Assembly: GCF_002210345.1 (NCBI RefSeq) | Contig: NZ_MWQI01000002.1 | Coordinates: forward strand, 310,001-374,000 | From: Fibrobacter sp. UWB4 | GTDB taxonomy: Bacteria; Fibrobacterota; Fibrobacteria; Fibrobacterales; Fibrobacteraceae | DNA: 64,000 bases | Direction of reading: 5' to 3' | In this document: one piece after another, positions 18,905 to 27,872 of the stretch | Layout of the letters: every line of letters starts with the position of its first letter | Numbering within the stretch: the first letter of the stretch is position 1 | Notes under the pieces: model-generated | Databases searched by the model: none | The model's input: only the letters and a program-made list of their open reading frames with translations | Told to the model about the DNA's origin: nothing | Position numbers and translations under genes: made by a program

Positions 18905-20008
18905 ATGGCCAAGAAAACAACAACACCCACCAGCAACCTTTCCAGCGAAAAAGCAAAAGCAGTCGAAGCGGCAATTGCCCAAATCGAAAAGAATTACGGT
19001 AAAGGTTCTATCATGGCCCTCGGTCAACAGCCCGTCGAGGATATCCCGGTCATCCCGACAGGTTGCATCCAGCTCGACATGGCACTCGGCGTAGGCGGGT
19101 TCCCCCGCGGGCGCATTATCGAAATTTACGGACCGGAATCTTCCGGTAAAACAACACTCGCATTGCACGCAATTGCCGAAGCCCAGAAACTTGGCGGCGT
19201 TGCAGCATTCATCGACGCTGAACACGCTTTTGACGCCGTTTACGCCCGCAAGCTCGGCGTCGATATCGAATCGCTCCTCGTGTCCCAGCCGGACACCGGC
19301 GAACAGGCTTTGGACATCGCCGAAACGCTCGTCCGCTCTGGCGCTATTGACATCATTGTCGTGGACTCCGTGGCAGCACTTGTACCGCAGGCCGAAATCA
19401 ACGGCGAAATGGGCGACAACCATGTGGGCCTCCAGGCCCGCCTCATGTCCCAGGCACTCCGCAAGCTTACCGGCATCCTCTCCAAGTCGAACACCTGTAT
19501 GTTGTTCATCAACCAGCTCCGCATGAAGATCGGCGTGATGTTTGGCAACCCGGAAACAACCACCGGCGGCAACGCCCTCAAGTTCTACGCCACGCAGCGT
19601 ATCGACATCCGCCGCATTGCCGCCATCAAGAATGGCGAAGAAGTCATCGGTAACCGCACTCGCGTGAAGATCGTGAAGAACAAGGTCGCCGCTCCGTTTA
19701 CCCAATGCGAATTCGACATCCTCTACGGCGTGGGCATTTCCCGTGAAGCATCCATCCTCGACCTCGCCTGCGAACTCGACATCATCCAGAAGAGCGGCTC
19801 CTGGTTCAGCTACAACAACGAACGCATCGGCCAGGGCCGTGAAAACACCCGCCTCTTCTTGAAGGACAACGTAGACCTCTGCAACGAGATTGAACAGAAG
19901 ATTCGCGAAAGCATGAAGGACGTGGAACTCTTCAAGCTCGGTGAAAACGACACCGTTGACCTCGGTGACGACGGTGAAGGCGAAGCCAGCATACAAGAAG
20001 ACGCTTAA
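18905..20008 (+). CDS. recA: Recombinase RecA
   Basis: The 367-residue protein has the RecA features: Walker [10 protein letters not shown], catalytic glutamate region FIDAEHAFD, Walker [13 protein letters not shown], the loop [22 protein letters not shown], and [29 protein letters not shown]. It polymerises on single-stranded DNA, catalyses strand exchange and triggers LexA self-cleavage. CGGAG precedes the ATG by 7 bases. The length is normal and the acidic C-terminal tail is present. Confidence 0.98.
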   Translation: MAKKTTTPTSNLSSEKAKAVEAAIAQIEKNYGKGSIMALGQQPVEDIPVIPTGCIQLDMALGVGGFPRGRIIEIYGPESSGKTTLALHAIAEAQKLGGVAAFIDAEHAFDAVYARKLGVDIESLLVSQPDTGEQALDIAETLVRSGAIDIIVVDSVAALVPQAEINGEMGDNHVGLQARLMSQALRKLTGILSKSNTCMLFINQLRMKIGVMFGNPETTTGGNALKFYATQRIDIRRIAAIKNGEEVIGNRTRVKIVKNKVAAPFTQCEFDILYGVGISREASILDLACELDIIQKSGSWFSYNNERIGQGRENTRLFLKDNVDLCNEIEQKIRESMKDVELFKLGENDTVDLGDDGEGEASIQEDA

Positions 20009-20027
20009 GGAGCCCCACTCTGTGGTG

Positions 20028-20158
20028 GGCATGACAATCCATTGTCCGCACGTTAAATGGCGGACACGACACTCCGTTCCGGAACGGAGTCCGAGATGAC
20101 AGGCCGGGGTGACTAACGCCAACTGCCTACCGCCTACTTTCTACAGCCTACTACTTAA
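20028..20158. repeat. Cluster of palindromes and a heptamer tract after recA
   Basis: Three palindromic units each end in TGACA/CGACA: CCACTCTGTGG (20028), TGTCCGC/GCGGACA (~20042-20065), and the perfect 20-base palindrome ACTCCGTTCCGGAACGGAGT (~20070-20089). A degenerate 7-base-phase tract (GCCTACC, GCCTACT and so on) follows at 20121-20158. No gene is seen in 20009-20297. Confidence 0.6.
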
Positions 20159-20178
20159 ATTTCTTCCTGAAAAAACAT

Positions 20179-20228
20179 AAACCTCGGCCTTTCCTTTAGC
20201 CATTGGGATGGGCTGGGGTTTTCTTTTT
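20179..20228 (+). terminator. Probable terminator downstream of recA
   Basis: AACCTCGGCC pairs with GGGCTGGGGTT (two G-T pairs) across a 20-base loop and is followed by TTCTTTTTT. Confidence 0.55.
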
Positions 20229-20297
20229 TATACAAGTTTACACAACTTTAACTTTATGTATTAACTAAACGCCCCTAAAATTATCTATTTTAATTTT

Positions 20298-21086
20298 ATG
20301 TTTCTAATCACAAAAAAAACAGTTATCGCCATCAGTTTTTTAACGTCTGCACTGATGGCCAATACCAGTACGCAAAAAATTTGCCCTCGCCTTTTAACGA
20401 ACTCATCCATGATCGTGAACATCGAGGGAAAATTCATCAACGAAGAGCGTAACAAAACGAGAGCGTCCATCGAATGGAGACACCATAGCGATGCTCTTGA
20501 CACCTTTTTTGTGAACTTGAACGACAGCCCGTCGTTCACTTACATTACCGCAGGCAAATACCGTTATATGGAATTCAAGGAGGGGAAGGTCAAAAGGCAG
20601 CTTGGACTACACCACCTTAGAGACAATATCGGAAAAACGCCTTTAAAACTAGACGACCTGGAGCTTTTAGCAAACGGTTATTTCAAATGCCCGGACACTA
20701 CAAAGCAAGAACCTAATGTAAACGTGCTTTCAACGGCAGCATCCAATACCTGGTGGAGCATTGTCGTCGATTCACTTCCCAATCCAGAAAAAATGGTCAT
20801 GCGGGGAGCAACAAAAAAGCCCCGCTACTTCTCCTTAGCCAACTGGAAATCCTACGCTGGAGAACTCTTCCCTACACTCGCAAGCGTTTCAAGCGAAGAC
20901 TACAGCGGAAGCCTTTGGATTCGTTCCGCATATCCGTCGCAGGCACTTGAAACGGACCCGCTACAGAAGCCCGTCAAGCCAAAAATTCTTTTACCGGTGC
21001 CAAAATTATTTGGGAAAATTGCCATGGAAGGGGAAAGAAAAATACCCCTTATACTCAAGCTGAACAAGCAGCTTCTGAGCGAATGA
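20298..21086 (+). CDS. Exported protein of unknown function
   Basis: The 262-residue product begins with a signal peptide (ending ALMA-NT). The mature part has no motif I recognise; its alternating hydrophobic pattern and segments such as FTYITAGKYRYMEFKEGKVKR suggest a beta-rich periplasmic protein, possibly a lipoprotein-carrier-like fold, which is a guess. Two cysteines (in KICPRL and KCPD) could form a disulphide. No Shine-Dalgarno precedes the ATG; the upstream sequence is AT-rich (TATCTATTTT). The last 81 bases overlap the convergent next gene. Confidence 0.6.
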   Translation: MFLITKKTVIAISFLTSALMANTSTQKICPRLLTNSSMIVNIEGKFINEERNKTRASIEWRHHSDALDTFFVNLNDSPSFTYITAGKYRYMEFKEGKVKRQLGLHHLRDNIGKTPLKLDDLELLANGYFKCPDTTKQEPNVNVLSTAASNTWWSIVVDSLPNPEKMVMRGATKKPRYFSLANWKSYAGELFPTLASVSSEDYSGSLWIRSAYPSQALETDPLQKPVKPKILLPVPKLFGKIAMEGERKIPLILKLNKQLLSE

Positions 21087-21992
21087 TCCGTTATAGAAAC
21101 GCGTTTTGTCGCGACTCCACAAGCCAGCCTTAACAATAAAGCTGCGAAGGCCTTCCTTCCATGAAATATGGGTTCCAAGAAGGCACATTCTATAACTTAA
21201 AGATTCCTTCTTGACGCTCCCACCACTACGCAATATTCCTGTTTTCAAATACGATCCGTCATATACAACTGCAATATTGTTATTGATCGGAAAGCGTCCA
21301 AAGCTTTCTAATTCAACAATATAATCGCGGCTAAACACGGGAATATTGCGCTTGTAGTCGTAACTCTTGCCATCAAAGTCCGTGCTGATATCAGAAAGGA
21401 CGTAATGAGCAACAACACCTATGATGCTGCCTCGCGAAAAGGTGTAGCTCAGATTGATGCTCATATCGAACAACTGCGCGTAATCAAATTCCGCAGTATC
21501 CGACTTTCCGACATTGTCGAAGATATAATCGGAATTCCAGGTTTCCGCAATGCGGCCATTCCCCTTCACATCAGCATTCACCATTTCCAAGTTGGATTTG
21601 AAATAAAAGTAGCTTTCATAAATAAAATTGAATTCGACTTGCGGATTCACCTTAAACGGTCGAAGTCCAAGCCCGGCGCGGTAGCCACCATAAAATGGAG
21701 AAACCTCAACAGAAGCATCCATCTTGAGGTACGCCGAAGCTAAACCAAGCGGGGTCCCGTAATTCATTTCCCCAAGAGGTTCCAGCCAAGTGTAACGAAC
21801 GCCCAAATTCATCTGAGGCACCCATTGCCCCCAAACCAGCGGAGTATTCACCATGCCGCCCCATGACAGGTTCGGACCATAACGAAGACCAACCAAATTA
21901 GATTGGTCAACCCCCATCGCGGCGATGCTCAAGGACGCGCAAACGGCAATATTAAGTAAAATAATTTTAAACAAGGCTTTAATCTTATTCAT
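21006..21992 (-). CDS. Putative outer-membrane beta-barrel protein
   Basis: The 328-residue protein has a signal peptide (cut near residue 26, after IAA) and then alternating aromatic/hydrophobic strands separated by polar turns. Examples are LGVRYTWLEPL, VEFNFIYESYFYFKS, INLSYTFSRGSIIGVVAHYVL, and a final LLVQLEYKGYFSF. This pattern is typical of an outer-membrane barrel, though the last residues are not the classical terminal Phe. The substrate or role is unknown. It converges with and overlaps the preceding gene. Confidence 0.6.
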   Translation of the reverse strand: MNKIKALFKIILLNIAVCASLSIAAMGVDQSNLVGLRYGPNLSWGGMVNTPLVWGQWVPQMNLGVRYTWLEPLGEMNYGTPLGLASAYLKMDASVEVSPFYGGYRAGLGLRPFKVNPQVEFNFIYESYFYFKSNLEMVNADVKGNGRIAETWNSDYIFDNVGKSDTAEFDYAQLFDMSINLSYTFSRGSIIGVVAHYVLSDISTDFDGKSYDYKRNIPVFSRDYIVELESFGRFPINNNIAVVYDGSYLKTGILRSGGSVKKESLSYRMCLLGTHISWKEGLRSFIVKAGLWSRDKTRFYNGSFAQKLLVQLEYKGYFSFPFHGNFPK

Positions 21993-22072
21993 TTCAGTGT
22001 AAAATCTAAAAATTATTTAGCTACTCGCGCAATAAATTCTTATTTTGTGGTCATTGAATACAAGGAGATCCA

Positions 22073-22516
22073 ATGAAATTTTCCCATCTGTGCATACTAT
22101 CCCTTGGTGCACTCATGCTCTTTGGATGTACAAACAACAAGTATTCCTCTCCCGTGCTGATTGAACGCGGCGTTGGCCAGAACGAATACGAACGTGAGTA
22201 CTTCATTTCCAAGGAAAGCATGGGCATCGACAAGCACTTGCAGAACACCTTCAAGCAAGGCTATATCGAAGAGGGCATGACGACCGATATGGTCAACCTC
22301 CTGTGGGGACCACCCGACCACGAAACTGCCGACGGCAAGGTTTGGGAATACTTCACTCGTGAAGGCAAGCTCATCACCCGCCTCTTCTGGAAGGCTCCGG
22401 AACAGGCCCGTCTGAAAGGCTACGAAGCAGAACTCGTCCTCGACAAGATCGAAGGCGACCGCTATGGTGGATCTCCTCCGCCGTCTTCTAGCCGTTCGAG
22501 CAACTACGAACACTAG
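22073..22516 (+). CDS. BamE/SmpA-like lipoprotein
   Basis: The 147-residue protein has a lipoprotein signal with lipobox LFGC (Cys19). The segment GYIEEGMTTDMVNLLWGPPDHE followed by WEYF resembles the SmpA/OmlA (BamE) fold, where GMTxxxVxxLLGxPd is the core motif. BamE stabilises the outer-membrane assembly complex, but short proteins with this motif also have other roles. The tail is Ser/Pro-rich. AAGGAG lies 7 bases before the ATG. Confidence 0.65.
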   Translation: MKFSHLCILSLGALMLFGCTNNKYSSPVLIERGVGQNEYEREYFISKESMGIDKHLQNTFKQGYIEEGMTTDMVNLLWGPPDHETADGKVWEYFTREGKLITRLFWKAPEQARLKGYEAELVLDKIEGDRYGGSPPPSSSRSSNYEH

Positions 22517-22657
22517 TTTTGGTCATTGGTCTATAGTCAATAGTCTTTAGTTTGTATTGGCGGCAATGCCGCGGAGATTATTCTAATAACCAATAACTAT
22601 TGACCATGAACTAAATAAAACTGCTCCCCTTGGTTTAACCGCCAAGGGGCTTTTTTT
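22517..22657 (+). terminator. Heptamer-repeat hairpin region, then an intrinsic terminator
   Basis: 22517-22553 is a TGGTCAT-type heptamer tract, and 22588-22614 holds a related tract in the opposite sense, so the two can partly pair. CCCCTTGG (22626-22633) and CCAAGGGG (22642-22649) then form a stem followed by CTTTTTTT, the terminator of the lipoprotein gene. Confidence 0.7.
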
Positions 22658-22753
22658 ATATGCCCGGTTTAAAATAGGCACTGTATCCGTCCCCCTTACG
22701 GGTTCAGGATGACAATTCATATTGCAGGGATGACGAATCCCCTAAAAATTTTC

Positions 22754-22761
22754 TACATTTA
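22754..22761 (+). promoter_or_regulatory. -10 element of tpiA
   Basis: TACATTTA lies 37 bases before the start codon, with TGACGA 17 bases further upstream as a weak -35. It fits the window-wide TAnnTTTG/TATATT pattern. Confidence 0.4.
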
Positions 22762-22797
22762 CGCGCGTTAAATTTTAAACCTCTCAAGGAGTTAATT

Positions 22798-23559
22798 ATG
22801 CGTCAGTATATCATTGCTGGTAACTGGAAGATGAACAAGACCGTTAGCGAATCCGTTCAGCTCGCTAAGGATATCGTTGAAGCCGTTAAGGATGTGAAGA
22901 AGACTGAAGTGGTCATCGCTCCGACTTACCTCGCTGCAGCTAAGGTTGCAGACGTTATTAAGGGCACGAACGTGAAGCTCGCCATCCAGGACATCCACTG
23001 GAAGGACCAGGGCGCATACACGGGTAAGGTTTCCATCGACATGGTCAAGGAAATCGGTGCTGAATACGTGATCATCGGTCACTCCGAACAGCGTCAGTAC
23101 TTCCACGAAACGGAAGAAACCGTGAACCTCAAGGTCAAGAAGACTCTCGAAGCTGGCCTCAAGCCGATCATCTGCATCGGTGAAACTCTCGACCAGCGCA
23201 ACGGCGGCATCCTCAAGGAAGTTCTCGGCCTCCAGGTCAAGGGCGCTTTCAAGGACGTTTCTGCTGAAGACGCTGCAAAGTGCGTTCTCGCATACGAACC
23301 GGTTTGGGCAATCGGTACTGGCGTTACCGCTACCGACGAACAGGCTGAAGAAACTCAGGCTTATGTCCGCTCCGTTGTTAAGGAAATCTACGGCGAAGCT
23401 GTTGCAGAAGGCATGCGCATCCAGTACGGTGGCTCCATGAAGGGTGCAAACGCTGCTGGCCTCCTCGCTCAGAAGGACATCGACGGTGGTCTCATCGGTG
23501 GTGCAGGTCTCAAGGCTGACACCTTCAAGGCAATCATCGACGCCGCTGAAGCCAAGTAA
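22798..23559 (+). CDS. tpiA: Triosephosphate isomerase
   Basis: The 253-residue enzyme interconverts dihydroxyacetone phosphate and glyceraldehyde 3-phosphate in glycolysis. Seen are the substrate lysine in GNWKMNK, catalytic histidine in IIGHSEQR, catalytic glutamate in AYEPVWAIGTG, and the phosphate-binding YGGSMKG and GGLIGGAGL. AAGGAG precedes the ATG by 7 bases. Codon use is strongly biased (frequent AAG, CTC, GGT, GCT), consistent with high expression. secG follows after 24 bases and is likely cotranscribed. Confidence 0.98.
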   Translation: MRQYIIAGNWKMNKTVSESVQLAKDIVEAVKDVKKTEVVIAPTYLAAAKVADVIKGTNVKLAIQDIHWKDQGAYTGKVSIDMVKEIGAEYVIIGHSEQRQYFHETEETVNLKVKKTLEAGLKPIICIGETLDQRNGGILKEVLGLQVKGAFKDVSAEDAAKCVLAYEPVWAIGTGVTATDEQAEETQAYVRSVVKEIYGEAVAEGMRIQYGGSMKGANAAGLLAQKDIDGGLIGGAGLKADTFKAIIDAAEAK

Positions 23560-23583
23560 CTTTTAACGAAAGGAACGTCACAA

Positions 23584-24087
23584 ATGACAACTCTCTTTTG
23601 GGTATTGATCGTCCTCCACGTGTTTCTCTGCTTCTTCCTTGCTCTTCTTGTTCTCGTTCAGAATGACAAGATGGGCGGTCTGGCAGGTCTCGGTGGCATG
23701 ACTTCGCAATCTGCATTTTCTACCGCCGGCGCAGCGACCTTCATCCAGAAGTTGACCCGTGTCGTTGCTGTGATTTTCTTCATCGTGGTTTTCGCTCTCG
23801 GCCTCATCACGGCTAAGCAGGATCAAGTTGTGGAAGAATCCACCATGCAGAAGGCTACTCGCGAAAACGCTTCCGAACAGGCTGTTCCGGAAATTCCGGC
23901 TCTCCCGGCAACTTTCAACGCTCCGGCTGAAGCAGCTCCTGCTGCACCGGCTGCCGCTGAAGTGAAGGCAGAAGCTGCTCCGGCAGCTGTTGCTCCCGCC
24001 GCTCCGGCACCTGCCACTGAAGCTGCACCGGCCGCTCCGGCTGAAGCTCCTAAGGCAAAGAAAGGCAAGAAGAAAGCCGCGAAGTAA
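23584..24087 (+). CDS. secG: Preprotein translocase subunit SecG
   Basis: The 167-residue protein has two membrane segments (about 5-24 and 58-79) flanking the SecG loop QNDKMGGLAGLGGMTSQSAFSTAGAATFIQKLT. It assists SecYE in protein export across the inner membrane. The C-terminal ~85 residues are an Ala/Pro/Glu-rich tail ending in KKGKKKAAK, longer than in most SecG proteins. The tpiA-secG order occurs in many bacteria. AAAGGAACG precedes the start. Confidence 0.95.
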   Translation: MTTLFWVLIVLHVFLCFFLALLVLVQNDKMGGLAGLGGMTSQSAFSTAGAATFIQKLTRVVAVIFFIVVFALGLITAKQDQVVEESTMQKATRENASEQAVPEIPALPATFNAPAEAAPAAPAAAEVKAEAAPAAVAPAAPAPATEAAPAAPAEAPKAKKGKKKAAK

Positions 24088-24131
24088 AAGTTTCGATTGA
24101 CTTGATTTCAAGTCGGTCAAACCGCATTCAG

Positions 24132-24164
24132 AAGTCCGCCCTTGTCGGGGCGGATTTCTTTTTT
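24132..24164 (+). terminator. Terminator of tpiA-secG
   Basis: TCCGCCC (24135-24141) pairs with GGGCGGA (24148-24154), followed by TTTCTTTTTT. Confidence 0.85.
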
Positions 24165-24260
24165 GCATTTTAAGTAATTCTATACAAATTAATCAAACAA
24201 CTTTTAAACCATATCATGATAGGGATAGGCGCCCATTTGCGGTAAGGGTTGCTAAATTTT

Positions 24261-24330
24261 AGTCGTTAGTTATTAGTCGTTGGTCATTGGTCTCTGGTCA
24301 TTAACTTATCAACTAAAGACTAAGGACTTG
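24261..24330. repeat. Degenerate heptamer tract upstream of murD
   Basis: The sequence keeps an exact 7-base phase: TAGTCGT, TAGTTAT, TAGTCGT, TGGTCAT, TGGTCTC, TGGTCAT, then TAACTTA, TCAACTA, AAGACTA, AGGACTT. It occupies much of the 24088-24350 gap. Confidence 0.65.
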
Positions 24331-24350
24331 CGATCATTTTCAGAGGTTAT

Positions 24351-25712
24351 ATGCAAAACACACTCGTTTCTCCGGTTGGAATTTTGGGTTTTGGCGTTGA
24401 GGGCCAGAGCACGTTGCGTTACCTTTTCCGCGAAGGTGTCAAGGACATCGTCGTGATGGACAAAAATCCGGTGACACTCCCGGATGTGCCCGCAGGCGTG
24501 AACGTCAAGGTTTGCAGTGGCGAAAATTATTTGGACGGACTTAAGGACTGCGTGACGGTCGTACGTTCGGCAGGCGTTTATCCGATGAGCAAGGAGCTGT
24601 TCCAATTTCAGATGAACGGCGGACTCATGACAAGCCAGATTCAGCTGTTTTTAGAACAAACTCAATCTAAAGCAACTGTGGGTGTCACGGGGACTCTCGG
24701 CAAGGGTTCTACCGTGAGCATGATTTCGCATATTTTAGACAAGTGCGGCAAGGCAAACGCCATTGGAGGAAACTTCGGCGTACCGGCTCTGGACTTACTC
24801 GAAGACGAGACTCCGGACCGCATCAGCATCTTGGAACTTTCAAGCTTCCAGCTTATGACTTTATCTGTATCACCGGATGTAGGCGTCGTACTGCGAGTTT
24901 CGACGGAACATCTGGACTGGCACAAGAGCGTTGAAGAATACCGCGATGCAAAGGCAAATCTCGTGCGTTGGCAAAAGCGTGAAGGCACTTGCGTTTATCT
25001 GAAAGACGCAGAACCGACAGCAAAGATTGCATCGGAAAGCCCGGCCAAGACAAAGTACGCCGTAAGCCTCGCCGATGGTGCAAGCAATGGAGACGGAGAC
25101 GCCGTAATTGACGGCGCTACACTTACGATTGACGGCGTGACGCTGTACCTCGCCGACTGCAAAGTGCGCGGCATCTACCAGCTCGAAAACATGGCTGCAG
25201 CAACGCTCGCCTGCAAAGCTTTGGGCGTTAAAGTCGCCGACGCGTTCGAAGCGCTCAAGAGCTACGAGACACTCCCCTTCCGCATGGAATTCAAGGGCGA
25301 AAAGCGCGGCATCGAATTCTACAACGACAGCTACGCCACACGTCCGGACGCAACGATTGCAGCGACCGGCAGCATGAAGCGCCCGTTTGCGTTGATTCTT
25401 GGCGGTTCGGAAAAGAACGCCGACTTCACGGAACTTTCGAACATCTTGGTGAAAGATCGCCCGAATCTGAAGCGCGTAGCGCTGATTGGCGCAACCGCAG
25501 AACGCATGCTCGCCGACTTGAAAAAGGCTGGCGTAGATGAAGCAGGAATCAAGACCGCCATCTTCCCCACGCTCGAAGATGCTTTTGCAGACAGTTTGAA
25601 CATTGGCGAAGGCGGAACGGTCATCATGAGTCCTGCATGCGCAAGCTTTGGGCTGTTCAAGAACTACAAAGTTCGCGGACAAGTGTTTGACAAGCTCGTT
25701 GAAGGGGTTTAA
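24351..25712 (+). CDS. murD: UDP-N-acetylmuramoyl-L-alanine:D-glutamate ligase
   Basis: The 453-residue Mur ligase adds D-glutamate to UDP-MurNAc-L-alanine in peptidoglycan synthesis. Visible are the N-terminal Rossmann motif VGILGFGVEGQST, the ATP loop region GVTGTLGKGST, GGNFGVPAL, ILELSSFQL, HLDWH, the carbamylated-lysine region AKANLVRW, and the C-terminal ligase domain with YNDSYATRPDAT and ILGGSEKNADF. The P-loop reads GKGST, as in folylpolyglutamate synthases, not the GKST of E. coli MurD. It is away from any division/cell-wall cluster. AGAGG precedes the ATG. Confidence 0.9.
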   Translation: MQNTLVSPVGILGFGVEGQSTLRYLFREGVKDIVVMDKNPVTLPDVPAGVNVKVCSGENYLDGLKDCVTVVRSAGVYPMSKELFQFQMNGGLMTSQIQLFLEQTQSKATVGVTGTLGKGSTVSMISHILDKCGKANAIGGNFGVPALDLLEDETPDRISILELSSFQLMTLSVSPDVGVVLRVSTEHLDWHKSVEEYRDAKANLVRWQKREGTCVYLKDAEPTAKIASESPAKTKYAVSLADGASNGDGDAVIDGATLTIDGVTLYLADCKVRGIYQLENMAAATLACKALGVKVADAFEALKSYETLPFRMEFKGEKRGIEFYNDSYATRPDATIAATGSMKRPFALILGGSEKNADFTELSNILVKDRPNLKRVALIGATAERMLADLKKAGVDEAGIKTAIFPTLEDAFADSLNIGEGGTVIMSPACASFGLFKNYKVRGQVFDKLVEGV

Positions 25713-25758
25713 GGTCAAGCCCTCGCGCAAAAAAATGATAAAAATGCGCGCACCCCCC

Positions 25759-25789
25759 TTTACAAGATCAAACATTTAAACTAAATTTG
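25759..25789 (+). promoter_or_regulatory. Promoter of the first tRNA-Leu
   Basis: TTTACA (25759-25764), 17 bases, TAAATTTG (25782-25789), ending about 20 bases before the tRNA. Confidence 0.6.
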
Positions 25790-25792
25790 TGC

Positions 25793-25926
25793 CGTTCCGC
25801 TAAGGACCACGCGGTCGTGGTGGAATTGGTAGACACGCTAGCTTGAGGTGCTAGTGGGAGCAATCTCATGACAGTTCAAGTCTGTCCGACCGCAGAAAAA
25901 GACTCGATGAAAATCGAGTCTTTTTT
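25793..25926 (+). repeat. 134-bp direct repeat carrying tRNA-Leu and terminator, copy 1
   Basis: Identical to 26059-26192 from CGTTCCGC before the tRNA through its terminator. Promoter sequences further upstream differ. Confidence 0.9.
25811..25894 (+). tRNA. tRNA-Leu (GAG), copy 1
   Basis: The 84-base class II tRNA has acceptor arms GCGGTCG/CGACCGC, an anticodon loop TTGAGGT closed by CTAGC/GCTAG, a variable arm, T-arm TTCAAGTC and discriminator A. The anticodon GAG reads CUC/CUU. The CCA end is not encoded. A hairpin GACTCGAT/ATCGAGTC with T run terminates it at 25896-25926. Confidence 0.95.
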
Positions 25927-25960
25927 ATTTAGTTTAAAACGCAACTAAAAATGCGTACGC

Positions 25961-25990
25961 CAACCCCGGAATAAATCCGGGGTGACATCG
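25961..25990. repeat. REP-like palindrome, ACCCCGGA type
   Basis: ACCCCGGA and TCCGGGGT pair, followed by GACA. It lies between the tRNA copies. A related unit (GACCCCGG/CTGGGGTGACA) is at 50480-50506. Confidence 0.6.
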
Positions 25991-26023
25991 TCAAAAAAAA
26001 TTCAATTATTTTTGCAACAAGAG

Positions 26024-26054
26024 TTTCCAAAATCAAAAAATTATACTATCTTTG
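26024..26054 (+). promoter_or_regulatory. Promoter of the second tRNA-Leu
   Basis: TTTCCA (26024-26029), 17 bases, TATCTTTG (26047-26054). It is spaced to the tRNA (22 bases) like the first copy's promoter. Confidence 0.6.
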
Positions 26055-26058
26055 TGTT

Positions 26059-26192
26059 CGTTCCGCTAAGGACCACGCGGTCGTGGTGGAATTGGTAGAC
26101 ACGCTAGCTTGAGGTGCTAGTGGGAGCAATCTCATGACAGTTCAAGTCTGTCCGACCGCAGAAAAAGACTCGATGAAAATCGAGTCTTTTTT
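26059..26192 (+). repeat. 134-bp direct repeat, copy 2
   Basis: Exact copy of 25793-25926; offset 266 bases. Confidence 0.9.
26077..26160 (+). tRNA. tRNA-Leu (GAG), copy 2
   Basis: Base-for-base identical to the first copy, including the absence of an encoded CCA, with the same terminator hairpin at 26162-26192. Confidence 0.95.
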
Positions 26193-26207
26193 CATTTCTG
26201 CGAAAAG

Positions 26208-26288
26208 GGAGATTCCCGCTCAGGGGCGGGAATGACAAGCAAGGCGAGTGCAGTAAGAATGAGTATACTCATTCTTATTGCCGAGCCG
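26208..26288. repeat. Composite repeat: REP-like palindrome plus variable-arm hairpin copy 3
   Basis: GATTCCCGC/GCGGGAATGACA (26211-26237) joins GGCGAGTGCAGT, arm AAGAATGAGT, loop at, arm ACTCATTCTT, then ATTGCCGAGCC (26243-26288). It matches the two-part layout at 18129-18203. Confidence 0.65.
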
Positions 26289-26333
26289 CAGCAGTCAGGT
26301 CACGAAGTGAAATGACAGAGCATAAAAAATGTC

Positions 26334-27509
<1,176 letters not shown>

Positions 27510-27872
27510 ATGCCGTTGTGCTTTGGGAAAAGGTAGGTCTTAGGGAGGGCGTGAGCCCTCCCTTGTCATAGATGCCTTGCGATAAGCAAGGCATCGAACC
27601 CAATGGGCAAAAGCGAAGTGCGAAGTATTGCAACGCGATTTGCAATAAGGAGTGTTTAGGGAGATGCCCTCCCCATACGCGGATCATGCTCACATAAGTG
27701 CTGAAGCACTAAGTGATCAAAGAGCTCGGTGGCGGGCATGACACAATCGCTAAACTTTACTAGATCCTTCCGCCTTCGGCGTCAGGATGACGAGACTGAA
27801 AAAACGCCCCGGACTATTGTCCGGGGCATTTTGATGGTTACTTAAGCGCTCCGCAAAGGAGCGCATCAGTCT
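27510..27872. other. Gene-free stretch of repeats between tgt and the GH5 gene
   Basis: It contains the palindromes GGGAGGGCGTGAGCCCTCCC (~27542) and GCCTTGC/GCAAGGC, the tgt remnant, a REP-like unit (ACTAGATCCTTCCG through AGGATGACG, 27760-27795), and CGCCCCGGACTATTGTCCGGGGC (stem CCCCGGAC/GTCCGGGG) near 27805-27830, a likely terminator of the GH5 gene. Confidence 0.55.
27604..27648 (+). pseudogene. Remnant of a second tgt 3' end
   Basis: The frame reads [14 protein letters not shown] and stop; the tgt gene ends [14 protein letters not shown] and stop. The DNA differs at several third positions, so this is a diverged homologous tail, not a recent copy. Nothing upstream of it resembles tgt. 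Confidence 0.6.

Noticed and set aside
18899-20122. A 407-codon open frame antisense to recA
   Set aside because: It is a shadow of recA caused by biased codon use in that gene; the product is Val/Ala/Phe-rich with no domain, and recA itself is certain.
22073-22516. Assignment as BamE proper
   Set aside because: Only the GMT-type motif and lipobox support it; no other Bam gene is nearby, so the call is left as BamE-like.
25793-26192. Attachment sites of an integrated element, since a tRNA is duplicated as direct repeats
   Set aside because: Only 132 bases lie between the copies, with no integrase or cargo, and both tRNAs are complete with promoters. A simple tandem duplication explains it.
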